Notes: generated by a model not told the origin, from the sequence alone. 64,000 nucleotides of DNA from a marine gamma proteobacterium HTCC2143 (GCA_000169075.1 AAVT01000010.1:42969-106968), one strand, 5' to 3'. Shown: positions 8,268 through 17,516, counted from the stretch's first letter. Program-made: numbers and translations.

Positions 8268-10070
8268 CTATCCTAGATCGAGCCCTTCCATGGTGCCCTC
8301 GTCTCGCCACCGCTTAATTTTGGCGAAAAACGCATCCGGGCCTGCTCCATAACTACCATTTTGAATGCTCTTGGGATTGGGCTCACCTTCATTATTATAA
8401 TAACCTGGCGTACAAGATTCGAGAAACTCCTGATTGAAGCGCGACATTCCAATAATTTCTTCAACCCATGCATTTTCTGCCGCTGCGGTCGCCTCTACCG
8501 TATTGATATTGCCTGCTGCGCACTCCTTGACGATATAACAAATATGTTGGGCTTGCTCGTCCATGGCGTGAGGGAAGTTAACGGTAAAACCCGATTGCGC
8601 ATTACTTATGACAAACAAATTGGGGAAACCCTGAGTGTGTAATCCGTGCAAAGTTTTAATACCTTCAGACCATTTTTCACTCAGTTTCAGCCCCCCTTTA
8701 CCAATCAGATCGTAGCCTGCACGGCGGGTATATTCTGTACCCACTTCAAAGCCAGTTGCAAAAATAATGCAGTCCAGTTCGTGTTCGACGCCGTTGGCTA
8801 TAACGCCCTTTGCAGTGATAGCCTCAACGCCCCGGCCTTGAGTGTCCACCAAATGCACGCTGTCGCGATTAAAAGTCGGCAAATAGTCATCGTGAAAACA
8901 GGGCCGCTTGCAAAACTGACGATAATACGGTTTTAAAGATTCTGCCGTGGAGGGGTCATCAACAACTTGCTGTGCTCTAGCTCTTATTTGCTCCATTTTC
9001 TGAAAGTCGGCAATCTCCATTAATTTAGGGACTTCGGCCCAGTCGACATTGTCGGTCTTGAAATTAACCATTGAGGCCAGGTTGCGAATAATTTCGGTCC
9101 AGCCGTCGTTGACCATATCTTCATTTGCAATACCGCCAGAGGTCAGGGTATTGAAGTTTTCCATCCGCTCTTTCTGCCAACCGGGCTTTAAGTTTTTAGC
9201 CCACTCCGGGTCAGTCTGCCGATTATCGCGAACGTCAATAGATGATGGTGTTCGCTGAAAAACAAACAGCTCTTTTGCGGCTGCGCCTAGATGGGGAACG
9301 CACTGTACAGCTGTTGCGCCGGTGCCGATAATACCGACACGTTTGTTCGCCAAGTTGATTAAGTCGCCCTCAGGTCCGCCGCCGGTATAGTTATAGTCCC
9401 AGCGGCTAGTATGAAAAGTATGGCCTTGGTAGTCATCTATACCCGTTATGCCGGGAAGCTTCGGCCTATTGAGGGGACCGTTAGACATGACGACAAACTT
9501 AGCCTTCATACGGTCACCGCGGTTTGTACTTACCTGCCATTGTGCTGCGCTCTCGTCCCACTGCATACCGGTGACTTCAGTTTGAAAACAAGCATTGCCA
9601 TAAAGGTCATATTTCTCACCGATGTTGCGGCTGTGCTGCAATATTTCTGGAGCATGGGTGTATTTTTCTTTGGGTACAAAACCTAGTTCTTCACAGAGTG
9701 GCAAATAGATATAGGATTCGACGTCGCAGGCTGCTCCCGGGTAGCGATTCCAATACCAAGTGCCACCAAAGTCGCCGCCTTTTTCAATTATACGAATATT
9801 TTTAACGCCAGCTTCGCGAAGACGAGCGCCAGTGATCAACCCGCCGAAACCTCCACCGACAATAATAACGTCGACTTCGTCTTCGAGAGGATCTCGAATA
9901 ATAATCTTGTCAATATAGGGGTCATCGACATAGTGCGTAAAGTCTCCAGCTACCTGCTGGTACTGGGCATTGCCGTCATCACGGCGACGTTTATCCCGCT
10001 CGCTGCGGTATTTTTCACGCAGTGTTTCCGGGTTGAAATCAAGCTTCAATTCCTCTGCTGACATGGTCAC
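8268..10070 (-). CDS. Flavin-containing (Baeyer-Villiger type) monooxygenase, 600 aa
   Basis: Predicted FAD/NADPH enzyme inserting oxygen next to a carbonyl (ketone to ester or lactone). The first Rossmann motif is GGGFGG (about residue 71) and the second is GTGATAVQ. Between them lies the BVMO fingerprint in the form YQGHTFHTSRWD: the consensus FxGxxxHxxxW(P/D) with Tyr at the first position. 'FQRTPSSIDVR' and the ATG-like 'CIIFATGFEVGTEY' are further family blocks. The N-terminal extension of about 65 residues is typical of the larger cyclohexanone/steroid monooxygenase-like group. It is divergent from an MDR dehydrogenase, with an esterase downstream. Ketone to ester to alcohol plus acid would be a coherent route, but the substrate cannot be read from sequence. 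Confidence 0.9.
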   Translation of the reverse strand: MTMSAEELKLDFNPETLREKYRSERDKRRRDDGNAQYQQVAGDFTHYVDDPYIDKIIIRDPLEDEVDVIIVGGGFGGLITGARLREAGVKNIRIIEKGGDFGGTWYWNRYPGAACDVESYIYLPLCEELGFVPKEKYTHAPEILQHSRNIGEKYDLYGNACFQTEVTGMQWDESAAQWQVSTNRGDRMKAKFVVMSNGPLNRPKLPGITGIDDYQGHTFHTSRWDYNYTGGGPEGDLINLANKRVGIIGTGATAVQCVPHLGAAAKELFVFQRTPSSIDVRDNRQTDPEWAKNLKPGWQKERMENFNTLTSGGIANEDMVNDGWTEIIRNLASMVNFKTDNVDWAEVPKLMEIADFQKMEQIRARAQQVVDDPSTAESLKPYYRQFCKRPCFHDDYLPTFNRDSVHLVDTQGRGVEAITAKGVIANGVEHELDCIIFATGFEVGTEYTRRAGYDLIGKGGLKLSEKWSEGIKTLHGLHTQGFPNLFVISNAQSGFTVNFPHAMDEQAQHICYIVKECAAGNINTVEATAAAENAWVEEIIGMSRFNQEFLESCTPGYYNNEGEPNPKSIQNGSYGAGPDAFFAKIKRWRDEGTMEGLDLG

Positions 10071-10495
10071 GCCCTACTGTTTTATTAATTTTTCACCGCG
10101 GCCTCAAACTGGCAGCACGTTGCATTAACTTTTTGTTATTCAGTATGTTCGAATGTATGTTAAACATGCGGTTCTATCTGTTCTACTCTAACCTAAACAT
10201 TCGCAGCACGGCAACAGTCTAACCGGGCATTAGTGGCCTGATAAGAAGGTTAGAAGAAACGTAATCAGGTTAGTATTTTTCCCGTTAGAACTATTTGATA
10301 CGGTTGGCGACAAATCAAATAGGTAAGCTTCACAGCGCGCTGGTCAACGCTAATTAAATAGATTTGTGCCGCCAATCACTGTTTTTTTTTGTAGGCCAGT
10401 ATGTTTATATAACGGCCCTATCAAATTCTATTCGGTAATAAAGTAAGAACCAACAACCAGTCCTCTACGGACCAAAGACTAAGGAGAACATAAGT
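10071..10495. promoter_or_regulatory. Divergent promoter region between monooxygenase and MDR dehydrogenase
   Basis: About 425 bp of AT-rich DNA between divergent genes. It contains an 11-bp palindrome atgttaaacat at 10157-10167, about 87 bp before the monooxygenase start. The string cagtatgtt occurs twice (about 10141 and 10397), once on each gene's side. These could be sites for a shared regulator, but no regulator gene is adjacent. Individual -35/-10 boxes are not assigned. Confidence 0.35.
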
Positions 10496-11632
10496 ATGTC
10501 GGAGCAGACGTCAAAAGAAATTATATCCACGGTAACCAGCGCAGGCGATATTACCATCTCTATCGCTACCGTACCCATGCCAACACCTTCAGAAAATGAA
10601 GTACTAATAAAGGTCGAGGCAGCGCCCATTAATCCATCAGACCTTGCCCTGCTGACCACCTTCGCAGCGGATTTAGACAGTCTGACTGTGACTGGTTCTG
10701 GTGACGACACTGTGGCGTCAATGAAGGTGCCTCCGGCACTGATGGAAGCCATGACGCCAAGACTAGATCAACCCATGCAGGCGGGCAACGAAGGTTCTGG
10801 AGTGATCGTTGATGCTGGTGCCAATGCTAAAGAAATGATCGGTAAGACAGTAGGTGTTGCTGCGGGAGCCATGTACTCACAGTATCGCTGCGTCCCCGCG
10901 AATAGCTGTTTGGTGATGGATGACAGCACAACATCTGCTGAAGCGGCCTCGTCATTTGTAAATCCGTTAACAGCATTAGCTTTTATTGAAACCATGAAAA
11001 TGGAAAATCATACGGCTATCGTCAACACCGCTGCGGCTTCCAATCTGGGACAGATGCTAGTTAAGATCTGTAAGGACGACGGAGTGCCATTAGTCAATAT
11101 CGTTCGTAAAGCAGAACAGGTCGAGGTACTCAAGAGCTTGGGTGCGGAGTATGTGGTTAACACCAGCGATGCGAATTTTAGTGAGAACTTAGTTGCGGCG
11201 TTAATTGCTACTGGTGCTACGCTGGCATTCGATGCGACGGGTGGCGGCAATGAAGGAAAACTGCCGGGACAGATTCTTGCTGCGATGGAAGTAGCGGCTA
11301 CTAGCACCGCTAAAGAATACAGTCGCTATGGTTCAGATACTTATAAACAGGTCTATATATACGGGGGCCTAGACCAGTCACCAACCATTTTGAATCGATC
11401 ATTTGGTATGCAGTGGGGGTTGGGCGGTTGGTTGTTAACGCCAATGATTGGCAGAATCGGCATGGAGCAATTTGGCAAGATGCGGGAGCGTGTAGCGAAA
11501 GAAATAAAAACCACTTTCGCCAGCCAGTATACGCAGGAGATTTCGTTTGAAGAGATGCTGCAGCCTGAAAACATTAAGTCTTATGTGAAACAAGCCACTG
11601 GTGAGAAGTTTTTGGTTGTGCCGCACAAATAA
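10496..11632 (+). CDS. MDR-superfamily alcohol dehydrogenase / quinone oxidoreductase-like, 378 aa
   Basis: A medium-chain dehydrogenase/reductase. The N-terminal GroES-like domain shows 'NEVLIKVEAAPINPSDLALL' and 'GNEGSGVIVDAGANAKEMIGKTVGVA'. The Rossmann domain shows 'AAASNLGQMLVKICKDDG'. The structural and catalytic zinc cysteines of classical alcohol dehydrogenases are absent, which points to the NADPH:quinone reductase/enoyl reductase branch. The start follows a good AAGGAG-type site (ctaaggagaacataagt). It is monocistronic, ends at a strong terminator, and is divergent from the monooxygenase. A role in the same ketone or alcohol pathway is inferred from position only. Confidence 0.85.
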   Translation: MSEQTSKEIISTVTSAGDITISIATVPMPTPSENEVLIKVEAAPINPSDLALLTTFAADLDSLTVTGSGDDTVASMKVPPALMEAMTPRLDQPMQAGNEGSGVIVDAGANAKEMIGKTVGVAAGAMYSQYRCVPANSCLVMDDSTTSAEAASSFVNPLTALAFIETMKMENHTAIVNTAAASNLGQMLVKICKDDGVPLVNIVRKAEQVEVLKSLGAEYVVNTSDANFSENLVAALIATGATLAFDATGGGNEGKLPGQILAAMEVAATSTAKEYSRYGSDTYKQVYIYGGLDQSPTILNRSFGMQWGLGGWLLTPMIGRIGMEQFGKMRERVAKEIKTTFASQYTQEISFEEMLQPENIKSYVKQATGEKFLVVPHK

Positions 11633-11652
11633 AGCGAACAACGCCGGCCAAG

Positions 11653-11689
11653 AGAGTTACATCACTGTACCCCGATGTAACTCTTTTTT
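11653..11689 (+). terminator. Rho-independent terminator after the MDR gene
   Basis: Perfect 11-bp stem agagttacatc / gatgtaactct (11653-11663 and 11674-11684) with a 10-nt loop, followed by five T residues. It sits 20 bp past the stop codon. Confidence 0.9.
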
Positions 11690-12207
11690 GGCGATAGGTA
11701 GCTCGGTAACACCTTTCTTTTCGACTGACTACACTCTTCCTCATGTGATAAGCGAAACCACTTATTTTACTCGCCTCGTTAATATCGCGGTTATTATCCC
11801 ACAGTAACATCACCGCACGATGATCACTTTATAGCCCTGTTGTAACTAAACTATCATTCCGCCTGTAATGAAGTGTCACTGCGACTGCCAGTTTGTATCA
11901 ATCTAGACTCAGGTTGCTGTTTTCGTCAACTCGCACTAACCGACACTGCAACTGCAACTGCAACTGAAATTCGATTATCAAGCCTTATTTCGTCATTCCG
12001 TCGGCTGTATTTGGCGCATTACCTGAACATGCCAAAAAAGCTCATCATCAATTGTTTTAATAGGCGACCTAGTAATAGTGGAAATCAATGATAAGAAGAG
12101 ACTAACGTTTAGTGACTAATTCACATCAAAAAAAACTCATCTGCGACCATCTATCATGTAAACTCGACGAATCTAAACGCCTAATTATTCGTCACTGAGA
12201 AACTACG
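11690..12207. other. Intergenic region with a short hexamer tandem repeat
   Basis: About 520 bp without a credible gene. At 11946-11966 the hexamer ctgcaa is repeated three times plus three bases. The last 100 bp is AT-rich and probably carries the promoter of the following lipoprotein gene. Confidence 0.4.
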
Positions 12208-12570
12208 ATGAAATTGAAAAAGAATCTATTTTTATTAGCAGCCATTTTTGTTACAGCAACGGGCTGTTCGTCGACTGATGTGGGAACAAAGTTAGCATCA
12301 TTAGGTGAAGGGGGACTTGCGTCAGAGCAGGTTGTATCCGGGAAAACCATTTTGATGGCGCCCAATCTTGAAGATGTTACACCGGAAAGTTTTAACATTC
12401 GCTACATAGAAATGTCGTTTGGCTATGGCACTCCCTCAAATGTAAGGGACATGGCAATTGCTCAATGCGAGTCATTAGGAAAAGTTGCTATCTATAAAAC
12501 GACGACAAGAGGTCTAATTCAAGGTAACACAGTAAAAGCTTACTATGAGTGCAAGGCTCAAGAATCATAG
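12208..12570 (+). CDS. Small predicted lipoprotein, unknown function, 120 aa
   Basis: A short protein with a lysine-rich N-terminus and hydrophobic core ending in the lipobox TATGC (about residue 20), so an outer- or inner-membrane lipoprotein. The mature part of about 100 residues has two further Cys (in IAQCESLG and YYECKAQ), which could form one disulfide. The segment 'MAIAQCESLGKVAIYKTTTRGLIQG' looks like an ordered alpha/beta core. I do not recognise a named family. It is monocistronic, with no neighbour that suggests a role. Confidence 0.7.
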   Translation: MKLKKNLFLLAAIFVTATGCSSTDVGTKLASLGEGGLASEQVVSGKTILMAPNLEDVTPESFNIRYIEMSFGYGTPSNVRDMAIAQCESLGKVAIYKTTTRGLIQGNTVKAYYECKAQES

Positions 12571-13223
12571 GCCGATAAACCCTCCAACGGCGTGTTATTT
12601 TTAGCACATCCCGACATCGACTTCGCTCCTTGTCACTCGGGGTATAGATGCCTCGAAACAGATGTCTAACTAGTTACAACAATAACCCTTATCGTACCAA
12701 TGCTCTGGGGTAGTGGCAAAAAATGCTATGTCCTCAGAGCGGTCGTATCCATTGAAGAATCGGCCTGTCGGCTTGGTTTCTCCTATAGTAAATCTCGCTA
12801 AAAACGCTGATTGAGTCCTCAGCGACCATAGGCGAGCAGCTAACACCAAACATGAGACTGCCATTTTTATTGCAAGATTATCGGTGCTTCGCACAGCTGT
12901 TGGCGATGAGGACGGTGTTAGGGCCTGACCCAAATCAGGATCAGGCAATCGATAAGGCCGGTTAAAATACAGCTCTTCAACCGCGGTATTAATCTCTCGA
13001 GAGTCACTGCGAAGCCATAATAAAAAAAGTGCTATGGGCAACGTTAAGTTATCATCGGCAAAACGCCGGCACGATCATCCAGTGAAAACTAATCGTGTGT
13101 TGAGCTCCTTGAGAGTTTGGTGCATCAATAACGCCATTGATATTTTGTGCAGGAGAGCAGCAGTAAGATGTGGAATGGTTGTATAGTCAGGTCTCTCAAT
13201 GAACTCCCTACTCTGCTAAGCCG
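12571..13223. other. Intergenic region, possible weak reverse-strand reading frame
   Basis: About 650 bp. A 123-codon frame on the minus strand (12670-13041, beginning MPIALFLLWLRSDSREIN) is open but has no recognisable family, no clear ribosome site and low-complexity Ser/Thr/Pro stretches. It may be chance or a decayed gene. The 100 bp before 13224 probably contain the methyltransferase promoter. Confidence 0.3.
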
Positions 13224-14261
13224 ATGAATCTTAACGACATAGGCCATAGTATTCTGGATGAGACCAGTACGCCTGAGGCACTGCGTGCAGCCCTTGACGC
13301 ATTCGTTGAACTGTGCGTTGGAGTAACGGGTATCCAGCCGGACGTCAGTTTCGACGCATGGGCCGATGACTCAATGCTTCCCAGCGGCGTCGCCATAAAC
13401 CCAAAGGCCGCTGCTCACTGCGTCGTCGATTACCAGCGCAGCGTCGTTTTCATTCGCAGTGTTTATGCCGCCATCACAACGATGGAAGCCGATTACCCTG
13501 ACACAAATTTACAGGTGCTGTACGCAGGCTGCGGCCCATACGCTACCCTTTTGCTGCCATTGCTCGACAGATTTACTGGCAGGGGGCTCAACATAACCCT
13601 GCTGGATATCCATCAGCGATCATTAGACAGCGTGGCGCTTTTACTTGAGCGATTCGAGTGTTCCCACCATAGTATTCAACTGATCAACTGTGATGCATGT
13701 AACTACCGACCGACACAGCAGTTTCACTTAATCCTTTCTGAAACAATGCAAAAGTCTCTAGAGCAGGAGCCACAGTTTGCAATTACCGCAAATCTGGCCC
13801 CATACCTCATGACGGGAGGCGTTTTCATACCTCAATGTATTGAGGTAGAGCTCTGCCTTGCCAATTTGGCAAATGAAAAAGTATTAATTGACCGGTTGCC
13901 AAAGCTTGCTCACATCGGCTTGAAAGCGACGAAACAGCGCCACCGCCTAGCGACGGTATTGACACTGTCTCCTGAGCGCGCCGCCTATCAATTATTGACG
14001 GCACAATATCAGGCCCGCACTGATAAAATCGAACTTGCACCGACGATAGTAGACATTCCAATCCTGCCTAATGTGGCTGCAATGGATCTGGTTTTTTTCA
14101 CTCGTATTTGTGTCTTTAAGCAATATAAACTGGAGGACTATGAATGCGAAATCACCTTGCCACTCAAATACTATGGCCTGCCGACCCTAAGCGGAGGCGA
14201 ACGCTTTGACGTTAGCTATCAACTGGGAAGTTACCCAAAATTCAATATCGAACCCCATTAA
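13224..14261 (+). CDS. Class I SAM-dependent methyltransferase-like protein (PRMT-like), 345 aa
   Basis: The glycine-rich SAM motif I is 'VLYAGCGPY' (about residues 98-106), followed by a motif II acidic end 'ITLLDIH' and the motif III-like 'LINCDACNYRP'. The later 'LILSETMQKSLEQEP' resembles the double-E loop region of protein arginine methyltransferases, and 'GGVFIPQCIEVEL' resembles the strand after it, so the fold is PRMT-like. The N-terminal 90 residues are helical and unrecognised. No signal peptide is visible. The gene stands alone between two long non-coding stretches. The methyl acceptor is unknown; a small molecule is as possible as a protein. Confidence 0.65.
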   Translation: MNLNDIGHSILDETSTPEALRAALDAFVELCVGVTGIQPDVSFDAWADDSMLPSGVAINPKAAAHCVVDYQRSVVFIRSVYAAITTMEADYPDTNLQVLYAGCGPYATLLLPLLDRFTGRGLNITLLDIHQRSLDSVALLLERFECSHHSIQLINCDACNYRPTQQFHLILSETMQKSLEQEPQFAITANLAPYLMTGGVFIPQCIEVELCLANLANEKVLIDRLPKLAHIGLKATKQRHRLATVLTLSPERAAYQLLTAQYQARTDKIELAPTIVDIPILPNVAAMDLVFFTRICVFKQYKLEDYECEITLPLKYYGLPTLSGGERFDVSYQLGSYPKFNIEPH

Positions 14262-14781
14262 TAGCAAAGGCTATAGCACGTTTATTAAACAACATAACTG
14301 ATACGCGCCCACGAACTACTTCACTGAAGATTTCTCGGATGACGACCGTTCCTGCACCGACCTTGTGCCGGCCCGCAATTATGATTCAGTGACAAAAAAG
14401 TCGTGCTTTTGATCATCTTTACTCATCGCTAGAACGACAGCATTTACTGAGACAGTCATTGATACCTCCGCCAGATTAAAGAATGTATGTTCCATACCAT
14501 TCATAGTGCCTTCCAAACATAAGCTACCAAGATCGAACACTCAAGTATCAAAATTTATAGCCTTGCCCACAAGTATAGCGATCTAGTGAGAGTCAGATCG
14601 ATGCTAAATGGGTATAATCAACGCCCGCTCGGAATGCAACACCTGGTGACCGAGGATAAAACCCAAATGCACCCAACGTTGCGTTCGCGCCGCTGCCATT
14701 CGTGGCATTTGAATTTAGGCTCATCATTTCTATGTTTCGGATAACATTAATTGCAATAACTGTTAAGAAGGGTTGCACACC
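14262..14781. other. Intergenic region
   Basis: About 520 bp. I see no supported gene, only short open stretches on both strands. The purine-rich aagaaggg at 14765-14772 is the ribosome site for the next gene. Confidence 0.4.
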
Positions 14782-16131
14782 GTGACAAGTGCAACACTCA
14801 CTCACGGCTCAGTTCACACCGGTCTGATGAGTCTTACAATACCTATGATTTTGGGTATCTCATCGAGCTTGTTTGCTGCCGTATTTGAAACTTGGTTATT
14901 GGGCAGAATAAGCACTGAAACTCTCGCTGCCTACAGTTTTACTTTTCCCGTGGTCGGCGCGCTGACCTCTTTATCGCTTGGGCTTTCAATTGGTCTCTCA
15001 GCAGTGCTCGCCAGAACTGTCGGTGCCGGCGACCAAACCGCTATAAAACGCCTTGCAACTGACGGCGTTTTGCTCATGGCTGTAGTCATGACGGTGGTGA
15101 CGATACTGGGTATTTTAACGATCAAGCCGCTGTTTACATTGATGGGCGCTCAGCCTGAAACCCTCAAGTTGATTAATGCCTACATGATCATTTGGTATTT
15201 CGGTTTGCTTTTTCTTGCATTGCCCTCAATCGGCGCAAACGCTTTAAGAGCAGCAGGAGACTCCCGTATATCAGGACTTCTAATGGTAGGAGGCGCCGTC
15301 TTACAGATGATCCTTGATCCCATTTTGATTTTAGGTTTGATGGGCGCACCTAAACTGGGTATCGAAGGCGCGGCCTACGCGATGGTGATATCTAGATTTG
15401 TCTTATGTATCGTCACTTTTTACGTCTTAGTAAACTGGAAAAAAATTGTCGAATTTAAGAAGCCCAAGCTACCAGAACTAATTGCCTCCTGGAAAGCGAT
15501 ACTACATGTTGGCTTACCCGCGACTGCCACCAATCTGATTGGACCCGTATCAACGGCAATTATTGTGAGTATGCTTGCATCTTACGGCTCAGAGGCTGTT
15601 GCCGGCTTTGGTATTGCATCTCGAATTGAAGCCCTATCGGTCATACCCCTTTTTGCCCTGTCCGCCAGCATCGGGCCTTTTGTCGGTCAAAACTGGGGGG
15701 CAAACAAAATTGACCGAGCGAACCAAGCCATGATGCTTGCCTTTACTTGGTCATTGTTGTGGGGATTATTCATTGCCGTGCTCTTTTTCTTGTTCAAAGA
15801 GCCACTGGTACTTTTTTTCGAAGATGACAAGGACGTCGCCGCCTACGCAGCCCTGTACTTGCTCATTGTTCCCTTCAGCTATGGCACATGGGGCGTATTG
15901 ATGATGGCAAGTGCAACCTTCAATTCATTAGGGAAACCCCTCGTTTCGACGTCTATGTCAATCGTTCGGATGTTTTTCCTGTATGTGCCGCTTGCCTTTG
16001 TTGGTGAATATTTTGGGGGCATAGCCGGCATCTTTGGCGCTGCCTGTGTTTCCAACATCCTCATGGGGATTGTTGGGTTTACTTTGAATCGTCGGGCCTA
16101 TGGGCCCAAAGGTTCACAAATTAATCCGTAG
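14782..16131 (+). CDS. MATE family efflux transporter, 449 aa
   Basis: An inner-membrane multidrug/toxin exporter of the MatE fold driven by Na+ or H+. About 12 hydrophobic helices are visible in two halves: 'LTIPMILGISSSLFAAVFETW' opens the first, and 'WKAILHVGLPATATNLIGPVS' opens the second at about residue 240, in the usual pseudo-repeat. The length is typical. Start choice: GTG at 14782 has aagaaggg 9 nt upstream, whereas the in-frame TTG at 14773 would abut that site, so GTG is preferred. The 3' end lies 7 bp from the convergent selenoprotein gene. The exported substrate is unknown. Confidence 0.88.
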   Translation: MTSATLTHGSVHTGLMSLTIPMILGISSSLFAAVFETWLLGRISTETLAAYSFTFPVVGALTSLSLGLSIGLSAVLARTVGAGDQTAIKRLATDGVLLMAVVMTVVTILGILTIKPLFTLMGAQPETLKLINAYMIIWYFGLLFLALPSIGANALRAAGDSRISGLLMVGGAVLQMILDPILILGLMGAPKLGIEGAAYAMVISRFVLCIVTFYVLVNWKKIVEFKKPKLPELIASWKAILHVGLPATATNLIGPVSTAIIVSMLASYGSEAVAGFGIASRIEALSVIPLFALSASIGPFVGQNWGANKIDRANQAMMLAFTWSLLWGLFIAVLFFLFKEPLVLFFEDDKDVAAYAALYLLIVPFSYGTWGVLMMASATFNSLGKPLVSTSMSIVRMFFLYVPLAFVGEYFGGIAGIFGAACVSNILMGIVGFTLNRRAYGPKGSQINP

Positions 16132-16138
16132 GCAAACG

Positions 16139-17095
16139 TTAGCGCTTCTCCCCTTTTTCAATTTGTTCGAGTCTCGAGCGTCTGTTCTCAATGCCCGCTA
16201 GTCGCAACGCTTCTCGATTGGCATCAGTGATCGCCATGTAATTGGCTCGCCAAGCCTCTCCTTCATTCCACTTCACTTTGCCAAAACGAATTGTTGGCAC
16301 TAAGGCCTGTTCGATAAGTTCAAGGGCACTCGCCACTGATTCGTGCTGTTCAGTTGCTGAGTAAGGATGACCCAGCGGATTTCCTAACGGGATGTCGTTA
16401 TGTAAATAACGAGGAACACCGCATTTTTCAACAATATCGAACCCGCTGCCGATAATGACCGTAGCAATGCCATGTGACTCTAGCTCTCTGGCTGTCAAAC
16501 TGACAGTCTGATGACAAACAGGTCACAACGGCACCAGTATCGCGATGTCGACTTCGTCAGTGATGCAAGCGTCGCGAATCGCGGGCGCGTCACTGTTAAG
16601 CGTATTGCTCTGGCTGTATTCAGTTGGAACAAAATGATAACGCGCCGAAACAGAACCGATAATCCCAGCCGCTGCGAGCTGTTGTAGAGCAACCATGGGT
16701 ATATAGCTCTCGCGATCTCGTGTATGCGTTGCTTGTTTGTCCCACGACAACTCATCGGTTCGAAACGTTTCGGGTATCTCATCCAAGGCAAATGAGCCCC
16801 CTTGCCGAGACAACTTTGGGATGGTGCCATCAGGGACAGCCGTGACCACAAATGTAACATTGCATTCGCTTAAAGGTTTACTCAACTGATACCATGGAAT
16901 AGCGCTATTGTCCGACCACTTGTAGGCGCGATCAAACCCTTGCGCCTCATAATAACTGCGGGTTTTTTCGATATACTTAACAGGCTCGTGTTCAAGCCCT
17001 CCTTCTATTTTGTATTCGCGTGGCACTGGTAAGTCCTCCTTCAACAGATAGTTTTCCCAGTCTTTTTTAATGGCCTCACATACAACGAGATCCAT
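16139..17095 (-). CDS. Predicted selenoprotein of the glycine/sarcosine/betaine/proline reductase selenoprotein B family, 318 aa with Sec191
   Basis: Two reading frames (190 and 127 codons) lie in the same frame on the minus strand, separated only by TGA at 16523-16525. Read through, the junction is 'IAILVPL-U-PVCHQTVSLTARELE', giving a UxxC redox motif at Sec191. Protein-like sequence continues on both sides: 'GIATVIIGSGFDIVEK', 'GVPRYLHNDIPLGNPLG' and 'WNEGEAWRANYM' follow it, matching the C-terminal half of GrdB/PrdB-like proteins as I know them. A SECIS-like hairpin starts 16 nt after the TGA. The N-terminal 'PVKYIEKTRSYYEAQGF' begins the family domain; the first 35 residues are less certain and the ATG has a poor ribosome site. 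It is convergent with the MATE gene. The reaction is unknown; aerobic relatives need not be Stickland reductases. The alternative is a nonsense-mutated gene. Confidence 0.8.
16492..16506 (-). promoter_or_regulatory. Bacterial SECIS-like hairpin downstream of the in-frame UGA
   Basis: In the transcript, CUGUCA-GUU-UGACAG forms a perfect 6-bp stem with a GUU loop. It begins 16 nt after the UGA, so the loop starts 22 nt after it. A G in the first loop position and a UGA-to-loop spacing within about 16-37 nt are the known features of bacterial SECIS elements recognised by SelB. It lies inside the coding sequence, as expected. Confidence 0.65.
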
Positions 17096-17516
17096 TACAG
17101 CAGCAGCGATAACTCGCTAATATCAGCTCATAGCCGACGACCAAACCAGACTCAACTTGACCATGAATACTGGCACCCATGCAACCGCTTAAATTATTCC
17201 ACGCTATACAGTTAGCAAACTGGATTGCGGCGACCTTCCGCCAACACACTTTCACGTGCAGGGTGATGCAGCCAATAAAACGCGTTATCCGAATAGCACT
17301 TCAATTGCAGTGACGGCAATACAACAATAGGCATAGGATCACGGGCCGTCGTCAACCGCACCCGACTATTACTCAGCAGGCCGGCTAGTATACTTTTTCA
17401 AGGGCACTCACAACCCAAGTTGATACGACATCTATATTGATTCTTAGTACGTCTATTCGGCTTGTTCGCTAACCGGTAGATTGAGTCTGTTGGCGGCCTA
17501 GTGGGGTAGAACCCAG
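17096..17516. other. Intergenic region upstream of the selenoprotein gene, with a short open stretch
   Basis: About 420 bp. On the minus strand 17212-17397 there is a 61-codon stop-free stretch with protein-like composition (includes 'MPIVVLPSLQLKCYSDN' and 'ARESVLAEGRRNPVC'). It has no good start and is bounded upstream by TGA. It may be a decayed gene fragment. No SECIS-like hairpin follows that TGA in a convincing way, so I do not call it a selenoprotein. Confidence 0.25.

Noticed and set aside
11946..11966. CRISPR or regulatory repeat
   Set aside because: It is only a three-copy hexamer (ctgcaa), with no spacers.
16139..16498. A separate small gene starting at TTG 16498 (119 codons)
   Set aside because: It is in phase with the upstream frame and lacks its own ribosome site; it is better read as the C-terminal part of the UGA-containing protein.
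17395..17400. A second in-frame UGA (selenocysteine) just upstream of the stretch 17212-17397
   Set aside because: Upstream codons are not protein-like, and no stem-loop of the right size and spacing follows.
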